DNA of 64,000 nucleotides. Source: Lineus longissimus. Lineage: Eukaryota > Nemertea > Pilidiophora > Heteronemertea > Lineidae. Below the pieces are notes generated by a model. The model had not been told where the DNA came from. It did no database searches and saw only the letters and a list, made by a program, of their open reading frames with translations. The position numbers and the translations under genes are program-made. Location of the stretch: NCBI RefSeq assembly GCF_910592395.1, contig NC_088308.1, forward strand, positions 26,489,501 through 26,553,500, read 5' to 3'. Positions 29,301-38,594 of this stretch are shown here, piece after piece (position 1 is the stretch's first letter; the number at the start of each line of letters is the position of its first letter).

Positions 29301-31013
29301 GGAAGCAACACTTTCAACTGATCAACCTTGGTTTAGAATTCCTTTGATTTGATTCAGTAGTACATAGTCTTGTCTGTATTGGCATGGTGGTCTTGTTACT
29401 TTAAAATAGGGGTTTATACTTTTCGCACTTTGTATGATAGTCAATATTGGTAGCATAACTGAAGACAGTGCTTTAAAAACCAATGTTGTTCCTCGTGTCC
29501 CTGTTTCATGAATGATGGCCTTCACTATAGTGTTAACCTTCTGCATGTTTGCCAGCATGGGGGACCTCCACCATGGTACATTTGTGGTAAAGCTCCAACA
29601 TCTAATCGGTTGAAGAGCTGTACTGATACTTCCATTACTGATGACATCTTTGTAAACTTATACTTTAACACCTTCAGCGCCGAACCACGTAAATCTACGT
29701 GGCCCAAATCCCCACTCTGAGTTGGTTATCGGAGTCTAATGGACTTCATGAAAGAACTACGCCATCGCCATCTTCAGGGCAAGGCAGAACTGAAAAGACC
29801 GTTTGGTCTTTTCAATTCCTGCCGTGCCCTGAAGATGGCGATGTCGTAGTTCTTCATGAAGTCCATGAGACTCCGATAACCAGCTCAAAGGGGGGGGATT
29901 TGGGCGTAGATCTACGTGGTTCGGCGCTGAAGGTGTTAAATTCAGTCAGATACCTTTTATTACTTGGGCATCTTGTCTCTCAGTACATTAATCTGTGTTA
30001 TCTATGTATTTGCAGAGAACGACCCACTCTCAGGCGGTATCAATTCAATGGCGGATATTATTAATGACCTGCCCAGTGATGAAGGAGAGGCGGATTTGAC
30101 TATTGACCTGATTTCACCCGTTTTAGACATAGAGAGTTTGCCGCGTGTTGACAATGATGCTGTTGATGGTACAGAGGATGGTGACTCTGTTTTCACAACA
30201 ACTACGAACTCGTCTGATAAGAGTCAGGTCGTCGAGATGTTTAAGGAAAGGTTGCAGAACGTTGGGAAGAATACTGAGGCTGTGAGGCCGAGGGAGCGAC
30301 GCGAGAGGAACAGTCGTGGTTCTTTGAGTGGTGAGCGAAGGGGTAGGAGCTCAACCAGCAGTGAGACATCTGGTGTTTCTGAGTCAGGTGCTGCGAGAGG
30401 GGTGAGGGCAAGGGTTCTTGACCATAGTGCCAGGTCTAAGAGTACTCCAGATGTTGTCATTAACCTTGAGCAGAGTGGCTTCACGCCCATTGGTGACTCT
30501 GACAGTCCTCGACGTAGTTCTGATAGACAATCTCGTATTACTGTGAAACGCACTCCAGCGATGGTTGTTAGGCGGCCACCATCTCCACTCAGAAAAGCCA
30601 CCTCACAGCCAAGTCTTGTTGTTGGTACACCAAAATCTCGTCGAGGAACCTCCCCAGTAAGACGGCGACCTGCTTCACCAGCCAGACGGGGTACTTCACC
30701 GGTGAGGAGAAAGACTAATCCTGCATCTCGCCGCCCGCCCTCACCAATCTCTTCAGCTGCCCGGAGAACGTCTTCTGCTGGTCGAGCCAAGAAGCCACCC
30801 ACTAACCTCCAGCCTCTGTCACCAATACCATCTTTGCCCTTGAGACCAAGGAAAAAGATTGTCATCAAGTCACTACAAGCTCCTAAACTCCCCAAGAAAA
30901 TGCCACCGATGAAAATGACTCCTAAAAAGATGGAAGATCGTTTTGTTCCCTCATTTAGCTTGCACCGTGAGCCAGCACCGCCTGGTACAGAAGTCCAGGA
31001 TATATTCAAATGA
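5315..31013 (+). CDS. MPRIP: MPRIP/outspread-type RhoA- and actin-associated scaffold, long form
   Basis: Homologue of myosin phosphatase Rho-interacting protein (p116Rip; Drosophila outspread; related to TRIOBP), a cytoskeletal scaffold that in vertebrates binds F-actin, RhoA and the MYPT1 subunit of myosin phosphatase. Coding exons: 5315-5425, 5917-5976, 12797-12862, 17661-17812, 18402-18546, 18887-19927, 20173-20295, 20611-20772, 21104-21871, 22097-22282, 22561-26652, 27286-27367, 30016-31013. They total 7986 bases, 2661 residues, with every junction in phase. The start at 5315 precedes the family N terminus [17 protein letters not shown]1 spans residues about 45-140, PH2 about 552-655, and coiled coil about 877-2300. 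The tail from 2330 is basic and rich in Ser-Pro. The usual human MPRIP form is about 1025 residues, so this is much longer. The match is firm at the N terminus and PH domains; the coiled coil is assigned by composition. An in-frame upstream ATG at 5123 is less likely. Confidence 0.9.
10626..10697. repeat. Relic of an interspersed repeat with TAGAGAGGT units
   Basis: The segment repeats a roughly 20-base unit three times (GATAGAGAGGT, AATAGAGAGGT, then CTAAGAGAGGT), ending in TTCCACTGTA. On the opposite strand it begins CAGTGGAACCTCTCTTA. A weaker related start, CAGTAGAACCTGTCTATT, occurs on the + strand at about 15629. This looks like a decayed dispersed repeat family. Confidence 0.4.
12286..12304 (+). 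repeat. G-run with G-quadruplex potential in MPRIP intron 2
   Basis: Three runs of six, five and five guanines are separated by single A and T bases. This could fold into a G-quadruplex in the sense transcript. No conservation evidence is available. Confidence 0.35.
12478..12616. repeat. Degenerate tandem repeat, about 48-56 bp unit
   Basis: Three units start with CAAAG at 12478, 12526 and 12582. They share CTCCACAGC and GAAGATAATGTCT blocks (CTCCAGAGCAGATGAT in the third). A fainter fourth copy may precede them from about 12422. It lies in an intron and is not in any supported reading frame. Confidence 0.5.
12863..17660 (+). other. MPRIP intron 3 (4.8 kb)
   Basis: The intron follows the PH1 strand ending in SVDEN. 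Open frames on both strands are short and unrecognised. The part from about 16800 to 17300 is AT-rich. The stretch from about 15629 resembles the start of the repeat seen at 10697. Nothing else is supported. Confidence 0.65.
18887..19927 (+). CDS. MPRIP exon 6: long disordered linker between the two PH domains
   Basis: This 1041-base exon encodes residues 179-525. It is rich in Ser, Pro and charged residues with no predicted fold, and includes repeated phosphosite-like sequences such as [11 protein letters not shown] and [13 protein letters not shown]. In the vertebrate protein the corresponding linker region lies between PH1 and PH2 and contributes to F-actin association. Both splice sites are canonical and the exon is phase 0 at both ends, so it could be skipped without a frameshift. 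Confidence 0.8.
22561..26652 (+). CDS. MPRIP exon 11: single 4.1-kb coiled-coil exon
   Basis: One exon of 4092 bases encodes residues 939-2302. It opens with an acidic run of Asp residues. Long stretches rich in Glu, Lys, Gln and Leu with heptad spacing follow, consistent with a rod-like coiled coil. A break around residues 1580-1660 is Ser- and Glu-rich with an EEEEEED cluster. Canonical splice sites flank it (TTTTTAG before, GTAAGT after) and it is phase 0 at both ends. By analogy with MPRIP the coiled coil would carry the RhoA and MYPT1 contacts, but I cannot align those regions by eye. Confidence 0.85.
27368..30015 (+). other. MPRIP intron 12 (2.6 kb) carrying a hairpin transposon
   Basis: The last intron contains the TTAA-flanked foldback element at 29669-29935, ending only 80 bases before the 3' splice site. 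Elsewhere I see no supported coding sequence. A 16-base microexon-like segment near 28817 is discussed under rejected items. Confidence 0.7.
29665..29939. mobile_element. piggyBac-type foldback MITE with TTAA target duplication
   Basis: A 267-bp element (29669-29935) is bounded by TTAA on both sides, at 29665-29668 and 29936-29939. The ends are exact inverted repeats beginning CACCTTCAGCGCCGAACCAC. The two arms remain complementary almost to the centre, where AAAAGACC and GGTCTTTT flank a four-base GTTT loop, so the element could fold into one long hairpin. A subterminal palindrome (CCACGTA...TACGTGG) is present at each end. TTAA duplication and such termini are typical of the piggyBac superfamily. 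There is no transposase frame, so it is non-autonomous. It sits in the last MPRIP intron. Confidence 0.85.
30016..31013 (+). CDS. MPRIP last exon: acidic patch then basic Ser-Pro-rich tail
   Basis: The exon encodes residues 2330-2661 and the stop (TGA at 31011). It begins with an acidic segment ([11 protein letters not shown]), then becomes strongly basic and rich in Ser-Pro. RRGTSPVRR occurs twice, with related RRPASPARR and RRPPSPIS motifs. Such SP-rich basic tails are often substrates of proline-directed kinases and can bind polyanions such as microtubules or actin; that function is inference. The exon joins the previous one in frame through the split codon G|AG. Confidence 0.85.
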
Positions 31014-34000
31014 TGGTCTTCCTCTTACAACTATTTCTTCCCTGTTTTAACCTAATCATACAATCCTAACTGTTCTATGACTCTCAAGCTAAGTTTTTGG
31101 TGCATGGGCCTTTATCTAATTTGAATCAAAAATGGAAATTGATTATGTTGGCTGTTTTGATGCTGAGTATAAATCAATTAGGTATTTGGGATACTAAAAC
31201 TCTATGTCGTAGGTCGTACTTTGACCGAACTGATTATGATGTTGATTTAACACGTTCAACATCAGATAACTTTAAATTTTACTTGAAGCTTTTGTGTCAT
31301 TTATGAACCAGTTTTGCATTCATTGCAAAGCGAAGTAGTTTCTGAGATTATTGAAGAATTGTTCCAATTTCCTTGACCAAAGAAAAAGTTTTCTTGACAT
31401 TGTCCAATGTGTGTCCTTATTAACATCAGCCCCATAGTTTTCGCGTGGAGGCTCAAAAGGACAATGACATCTACCTCTGAAGAACCCTATAGGTGTTGCT
31501 TGGTACACAATGCTATATCTCTGACAACCTTTAACCATGATGGCTTTCACCTGATTTTGATATTATTTTTATTTTGAGGACTTTTAATTTTATATTTTTA
31601 TGCATGGGCTACATTCCATACTTATTTTCAGTGTTTTATGCCATTTTGCATCATTGTAAAGTAGAAATTGTATGTTTTTAGCAGTTTATTTATGGGGTCA
31701 TTCCCCCGACTAAGTACGTGTACAGTACATACACAAGGGTGAGAAAAGATAGGATTGAATTTGTCAGCCTTCTGCTCTCTGCCTAAGGCAGGAACGTAGA
31801 ATCTCTTGAACCATGGTGTCCTTTCATGAGGAAAAGCTCCTTGACAATTTTCTGCAGAATTACACCCCAGTAGAATAAATATCATCTAGATTTCGAATTT
31901 TGATCAAATTAGGAGAAATTAGGAGAAATGATCAGTGCATTGTACTTAAAGAATGACCCCTGTATGCACTGCTGGTTTTCCAATCTGTTTTGTTTGTGTC
32001 CCAAGAAATGGGCTTGAAATCTTGTAAAAAATTCAATACTGTAAATATTTCAGGAGCTACTGCAACTTTCTTGCTTGCCACAGCACTTCAGAATGATATT
32101 CCAGTTGTGTTGGCTCCTGGTCTAGTTTACAGTATTTTCAATAGCAGCTTGATTGGTGTCCTGTCTGAACCTTTGCAAGTGGTTGTTCAGACCACACAAA
32201 ATGTAAGTTCCCATGAACTTTCAGACAGTACGACCCGGTGTATTTATATATCCGAACTTTCGATTTCATTGTACTTTCGTTTATTTCTGTTTTATTTCCT
32301 AGTCTGAATTAGGAAATGTCTAATCCTGCTGCTATGTCCAATTTTATGTTGTAGTGTTTTCTCATGCTTCTTGCAGTGTGATTCATTCATGTTTTGAACA
32401 GACACTTCAAGTTAAAAGTTTCCGTTGATGGTAGGAATAGTTTCAAAATTGTTGGTGAATGGTGAAGAAGTTGGAGTGGACAAAACTGAAAGAAATACTA
32501 GATATCTCAAATAAGTTAAATTACTCCCCCAAAAAAGAATATGGTGGCAGATTCCAAGGTAAATAGTGTCAACTTACTGGGCACTAATTGATCAGTACTG
32601 AAAGACACACATAATTGATTTGTCTATAACATAGATGTAAGTGATTACCCCTTCATTCAGAACTATGCAAATAGAGTCCTTCAAATATTTTCTTGTGTAT
32701 CTATATCCTTTTATCTGTGGCAAGTAATGTGAACTAATATTGGTTTGTTAAACTGTACATGATTGTATAACTAAACTTATGATAAGTTGCAGCGTTCTGT
32801 GACCATCACTTCTCTTATAATAAGAAACAGTTCAAAATGTTCCTAACTTCCTAATCTTCACTAGTCTTAGGAATGTGTAATTGGTGATAGTGATTCGTTA
32901 ACTACACATATACAAATGTAGATGTTGTGAAAGTAATCAATCATGTTCATAGTAAGTTATTTGTAATTACATTTTAGCTAGGGTTCAATATGAAATGTAG
33001 ATGTGACATGTCCAGTTACTACTATTACTTTATGTAAAGCTTTTAACCATAATATTGTGTTTATGTTTATACAACTGTCCATATTATCAGTATATTATGC
33101 ATCTTACGTGTTTAATACCAGGTCACGCCCTGTATATTTTGTAAATAGCAGAGATGATAATGATGTAATTACAAATGATAATAAATCCTTGATCAGTATT
33201 ATAAAACATGTTTTAAGTTTTATTTGCACTGTCTTTGATAAATAGTTGAAACTGCAACAGACTGCTGACAAAGTTAAAACTGTTAACCATCTGGAGGAGT
33301 GAAGTTCTTAAAGAAATGCAGTGACTGGAAAGAAGAGAGAATCCGATAATCATCGGTTATTGTGCCTTGACAGTCGTCTGGCTCATTGACTCTGGTTATC
33401 ATGAAGTCCCAGGATGTGTTGGGGGGGGGGGATCCCCTTGGTTGCCATATACTGTACCGCTTTCATTGTTCAGGCCTGGTTGTGATGTGGGTACAATCAT
33501 CAGCAACACCAGTTTTGACAGCGTATTCATTATGATAAGGTTGTGAAAGCATTTATTTGGCAAGGTTGTGACAGTGCAAAGCCTATTTACTCCAGAGGGA
33601 TTGTAGGTTATGATGGCATTTCGACTTGTGGCAAGGTTGTGACTATGTCTTCAATTGGAACCAGTTTTGATATTTGACCAAGTTGTCCTCAGGTTGTGAC
33701 AGTGTCTGACCAGCAGGCTCAGCATGTCCTCATACAAATACCTCGAGTTGATAACTCTCTCTTACATGATATAAAAGTATATTTATATCGGTAAACGTAT
33801 GCTTGACTATCACATACTCTTATCAGGTCTAAAGTGGTCTTATCAGGGAACGATACTGCAAGACCTTTTAAACGCCAGATATATAACTTGTTGTTTGTGA
33901 CACGTTATCAGCACTAAAAAGTGTTTATAGTAAGTAAGATAACAACATAAAGCAAACGACGATTTTCATTTCAGTTCAATTGTCAAAAAACCCTTAGGCC

Positions 34001-34030
34001 TACCAATTGCTGGGAGTTATTGACCCCGAA
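31014..34030. other. Non-coding stretch: MPRIP 3' UTR and GST upstream region
   Basis: The stretch holds AATAAA signals at 31874 and 33180, either of which may end the MPRIP mRNA. A possible exon with good splice sites lies at 32054-32202. A guanine run occurs at 33421. A cluster of GGTTGTGA motifs spans 33479-33700. A likely splice acceptor (CATTTCAG) ends near 33974, suggesting a non-coding first exon for the GST further upstream. No other gene is seen. Confidence 0.55.
33479..33700 (+). repeat. Five copies of GGTTGTGA upstream of the GST gene
   Basis: GGTTGTGA starts at 33479, 33539, 33564, 33634 and 33692, with spacings of 60, 25, 70 and 58 bases. Two copies continue as GGTTGTGACAGTG. 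This could be a decayed tandem repeat or a homotypic site cluster 330-550 bases upstream of the GST start codon. Confidence 0.4.
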
Positions 34031-35779
34031 ATGGGCTGCGGCATCTCAAAAGTCGATCACCTCTCTCCGGGCCAAGGTGGGAAGCAGGCCTGGGGCAGTG
34101 GATCATCAGTTGGAGGAGATTGTCCTACCCTGTACGTCTGGCCGGGAAGCGCACCGTGTCGCGCCGTTATAATGACATGTGCTGCTGCTGGAATCGATGT
34201 CAATCTGTTGGAAGTCAACTTACCTGAAGGCCATCACACAACTGAGGCATTTTCTGAGGTAAGTGACGACGTCCAATATAAATGACGGACCGCTATTGGA
34301 ATATATCAGTTGACAGACGTCTCAAGCTATTGAACAACTTGGCCCAGGTTGCATTAGGCCTCCTCATGTTTTAAACCTTATCTGTCGTTTTTAACCTATT
34401 TGGTCTCCGTAGAAAGATGTTGTGATTGTCTCCTACTGGAAGTTGTCTCACATCCGACGGCATTATTTTCATTCCTTTCAGATTAATCCGCACAAGACCG
34501 TCCCTGTCTTGAATGACAAAGGATACATCCTTTGGGAAAGGTTAGTAGGCAGTTCAAGATACCAAGTCTGCGACTTGAAGAAAGGGTAGCCAGACCTAGC
34601 CCATTATATAGCCTTTTGGGGACGAAGTATTGGTCTAAGCCAGGCCACAAGTTTGCGAAAAACAAGTTTGCAAACCAAGAGTGTGTGTTATCATGAAGCG
34701 AAGAGGTTGCAGGTTGTGCATCCGGTTGTGCAATGATGTCTTCATCGTGGATGTGAAAGGAGTTCAACGACGAACATCATCGGCGGACAGATTTTGTTGA
34801 GGCAGACTTTCACATTGATTATTTGCTGTATGTTCATTTTTCTTGTTTTCTTTCAGTCGCGCAATTATGATGTACTTGGTCAGCAAATATGCCCGCAAAA
34901 AGAAGCTCTATTCGATGAATCTCAAAGAAAGGGCTCTCGTTGATAGATTTATTCATTTTGATATTGGTATCTTATCCAAAGCAGTCAACGATTACACGGT
35001 CAGTATTTACCGCGGCATGGAAAGTCCGGCGTTGATCACAACCCATTCATCTCCCACTCGCAATGTCTTTCCATCCCGGCCAGACGTCCAGTCAGTGTCT
35101 GAGACAACGCTTAGCCAAAGTATCCGGTCCTTTCGCTCCCTGACATATTCGCCCCCAGTCATTTCGCTACAAATCGAAGTCTCAAATCATGCATAAGCTG
35201 GACGTCATTCCAGTACATGCATTATAATCTACTGACTTGGTCTAAGCTAGCATCTCACAAGTTTCTGGAAGACATTCACAGCCTTGTCTCTTCCACAGGC
35301 ACAACAGTCATCTCGGCCTACTTCTGCCTTTGACTGACCTAACGTCTCACTGTGCCCTAGACGACATGCACACCAGGGCCTACTTATCATCTCACAATGC
35401 TTGTGAAGAACTTGGTCGTCTCTTCTACCGCAGGCAGAAGCGAAACAACCGCAATTTATTAGCCTTGTAAAAGAATTGGAATTTACCAATTGCAGCCGGC
35501 CTAATGAAATCTTTTCTGTCCACTTTTCAGACCCCCATCCTTTCACCCGGGTCGCCACGGGCACCTAAAGCAGACGGTAATTTACGAACTGCCCTGGACC
35601 TTCTTGAGAATGATCTCATAGGTGTTCAATATGCTACTGGTTCCCACGTGACTATTGCCGACATCTCAATGGTGGCTTCTCTTTGGATGTTGGAGGCAGT
35701 GAACTTTGATATCGGAAAATGGCGACTTATCTCCGGATGGATATCGCGCATGAAGGCGTTACCGTTTTATGAGGAGTGA
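34031..35779 (+). CDS. Delta-like glutathione S-transferase with acylation-type N terminus
   Basis: Four exons (34031-34258, 34482-34540, 34857-34998, 35531-35779) join in frame to 225 residues. The thioredoxin-like half has the Delta/Epsilon-type catalytic segment PGSAPCRAV (Ser40), the cis-proline loop TVPVL (Pro84) and the glutathione-binding WESRAI (Glu95, Ser96). The helical half contains VTIADISMVASLWMLEAV, a typical GST C-terminal motif. Such enzymes conjugate glutathione to electrophiles. About 30 extra residues precede the fold, beginning MGCGISK, which fits an N-myristoylation signal (Gly2, Ser6, Lys7) with a palmitoylatable Cys3. The ATG at 34031 is the first in frame after the likely 5' splice acceptor. 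Polyadenylation signal AATAAA lies at 35982. Class assignment is by motif; Theta-like is the main alternative. Confidence 0.9.
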
Positions 35780-36110
35780 AACCCGGGTGAAAACTTAAAT
35801 GGCTTCTCTAGTACTGACGTGACTGAAGGTAGGCCTACTATTAGGCCTGGCCGTGTTCCTAAACCTCAATAACGGATAAAGGCGCTGTCGTTCGATCTTT
35901 TACAGTTTTATAAAAAAGCAGGATGCTGATAGTTCAGAATGGAGCCAGTTTAGACAAATAATGTTTCAGAAGTTACCAATCAATAAAAAAAATTTGTTTA
36001 TTTACAAATACATGCTCGATTTATTGACAAATACACGCTCTCCCTGACAGAGACCTCATCACTTTATGATAACACACAAAACTGCATTTCGCTAAAAGAA
36101 CCCGTCGCCG

Positions 36111-36209
36111 CCACGTGGCTTTTAAAAATTCCCGCCGTTTGAATTTCGCGCGCTTCAACTTTTTGACCTTTGACTCGTTTTGAGCGTCGTATCCTCATTT
36201 GCATAAAAG
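36111..36209 (+). promoter_or_regulatory. Promoter-like motif cluster, candidate PIDD1 promoter
   Basis: Within 100 bases the sequence has an E-box palindrome CCACGTGG (36111), an E2F-type TTCCCGCC (36129), a CHR-type TTTGAA (36138), an E2F-type TTTCGCGC (36144), a DR1-type nuclear-receptor site TGACCTTTGACTC (36164), an octamer ATTTGCAT (36197) and a TATA-like CATAAAAG (36202). The local GC and CpG content is above the surroundings. The motif order would fit transcription to the right. Assignment to PIDD1 is inference from position. Confidence 0.4.
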
Positions 36210-36215
36210 CTTTAC

Positions 36216-36799
36216 GCTTGTTGGCTGATCATACTTGGTCCCCCAATTCTGTGGTACGGCCTCGTTTTGGGATTTGTCGTAAATACGTCACTGGGACTGA
36301 AGTCTATGAATAGATGGGGATGACCATGGCGTACATTAGCTGCACATTGTGTACATAGTGCATGGGTGGTGTAAAGTGAAAGATAGTCCCTCAAAGCATA
36401 GAGTCCTTCACAAATGTTGATCATTGCTTTTCAGGGCCTGTAGAATCCTTATACAAAGGAGTGGCGGAAACAAAAGGCCTAATATCAAAAAGGTGAGAGC
36501 AATGATTTTAAAATCTTATGTTGTTGAATGTTGCAGCTTCCAGATGGATGGCCTTCATTCTGTGACAAAAATCCTTTCAACTGCAAGTGATTCCACTTTT
36601 GAAACTTACAACGGCTCCTGTTAAATTTACAGTAGACCCTACTGCCGTACACGTGTCAGAACTTTAGTTTCATGGTTTCCCGCTAGAAGAATGAGAAGGT
36701 CACCTGACATAGGGAATTCCTCAGTCCGTCAACGCATGCGCCATGAACACTACCACTAACCACAGAATTGGGGGACCAATTAATGATCAGCCAATAAGC
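36216..36799. mobile_element. Non-autonomous element with about 40-bp terminal inverted repeats
   Basis: The left end, 36216-36255, and the right end, 36759-36799, are inverted copies sharing TTGGCTGATCAT and TTGGTCCCCCAATTCTGTGGT with only a few mismatches and a one-base length difference. The interior of about 500 bases has no transposase-like frame. I cannot see a clear target-site duplication, so superfamily is open. A simple inverted duplication is the alternative. Confidence 0.55.
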
Positions 36800-38594
36800 C
36801 ATGTTTACACTCCGAAGGTTTTATTTTGAGATGCTGTGAAAGTTCCTAAAATGCAACCTTAGCGTTGTTTGATCGATTATGTAAGATGGTTCATTGGTAA
36901 CAGGAGTTATCGACTGTCAGGTAAATATAAAAGAATAATAGTAAATTGTCCATAAAGTTGTACAAACTTTGTAGGAAGTTACGCAAAAGCAAAATATTTG
37001 CTATGTATCACCGTATCAGTATGTATGGCATGTATTGTATGGGTATGGGATGCTTGGTAGGCCTATGTATTCGTGCATTGTATCTGTGACTGTATCTGAG
37101 TGCCCTGGTGCCAGTGGTGGTGGTGACTGAACACAGATACTGCACTAGATGCACTGGTACTGCTTTAGTGAACTTTAGAGGACATCAAACAGATGCGGGA
37201 GGTGACTAGAGAGGGGGCCATTTCAATAATAAAATTCTTGATATTTCAAGACATCACAGACGAATTCGAAGAAGACGCATCACGACACTATCAGTGCCAA
37301 AACAAATCAAATGCGCACACTGACACTCAGATTCAGAGTCAGAACACGTCAGAAGGCCTAAGCCGACCTCGGATATTGCCTTGAGACACGGCGATCCTTT
37401 GTTCATTTACAATTCAAGGTGAAACGCATGTACTCTGAATCAGTGAATGATAGGGCCTACCCGTACCGCTTACATAATTTCTCGACATCATCGCACAATA
37501 CTTTCTCTGTAAATGATGTCATGATATTGGTGGCCACAGTCCCACAAGCCAGACCACAAGTGATAAGACTGGTCCCCATGGCATAATTACGAGTCCTAAG
37601 TTCCCAACAGTGTTTTATTGGGCCTACCCTGTTGTGCGTTATCATATCATGGCTGGGCAGCTGTGTGGCTGTGCTACTAAATGTTTTATCTTATGCTAGG
37701 GCCTAGAGCCGTTAGAAAAGGTGGTGTTGTTGCTTTGAAGGCCTGTTCTTTAAAAATTTAAATTTGTAATTCATTGACATTTGAATGGGAACTGTGTGTC
37801 ATATAATTGCAACTTCATCAGCATCTGAGGTTTGCTTTACGTGTAGACCAAGTTGGACAACGTCAATTCTACTTCAAGATTTGTTTTATATGATACCTGT
37901 TCCCCATTTCTTTTTCTTATGAAGTTTCAGATGAGTCACAGGGACACAGTTGGTCCACAATTGACGCAGTAAATGTCAGTGTCTTTGTTTGTCACACAAC
38001 AATCAGTGATTATGCTCAGTAGCTGGGCGAGGAGTTACCCAAACAATTGAATCGTTGACCCAGTTTCCCAACCAGCCTATTGTAATTGTTTCCTAGTTTG
38101 TTTATCCATTCAGTTTAATTGAAGGGCGGTGTGGAAGTGGTTTTTTTTGCGACAGCTGAAATGTCCCACATAATGAGCCATTTTTCTTCTTAGAATTCCA
38201 TATTTAGATTTAGAAACTGTCTTGCGTAATGAATAATTCATCGTTCATCTGTAAAGAGAAAACTTTTAGAAAGGGGGACATCTTTTTCAGTGACCAACGT
38301 TGAAGTCGTGCTTATGCATTGATATGACCTGATTTAATGTGGAGTATACTATAAAAGTTTCTTTGCAAAAGGTTTGTTAAATGACCCTTGCTCTTCAACA
38401 GGCTTGCTTGGCCATGAGTTGAAGAGCTTGCTTTCACTTGAAAAATGAATAGTTCTTATTGTACGTTAGAGGGTTTTATCAAGAAGAATTGGGTTAAATA
38501 ATAAAAATAACTTTCTGAGTTCAGGAAAATTTGAGTACTCTTTGGGAGAAAAGCGCTAGTAATTCAATTATGAATGTTTTTCAGGGCGAGTGCA

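Larger units (their letters stand above)
35780..38594. other. Intergenic region between GST and the PIDD1 homologue
   Basis: Contents: the GST polyadenylation signal at 35982, a promoter-like motif cluster at 36111-36209, an element with inverted ends at 36216-36799, and unremarkable AT-rich sequence beyond. The coding exon of the PIDD1 homologue is preceded by a splice acceptor at 38581-38584, so at least one non-coding exon must lie here. A GTGAGA donor-like site is at 36493. Short open frames are unrecognised. Confidence 0.6.

Noticed and set aside
30224-31009. 261-codon minus-strand frame antisense to the last MPRIP exon
   Set aside because: The + strand frame continues in phase from upstream exons and has family features; the antisense frame is a compositional shadow.
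33206-33215. AAACATGTTT, a match to a p53 half-site
   Set aside because: A single half-site, more than 5 kb from PIDD1 and on the far side of the GST gene; insufficient for a p53 response element.
38574-38594. In-frame ATG at 38574 as the PIDD1 start
   Set aside because: It overlaps a strong splice acceptor (TTTTTCAG ending at 38584), so it is probably intronic; the ATG at 38595 lies just inside the exon.
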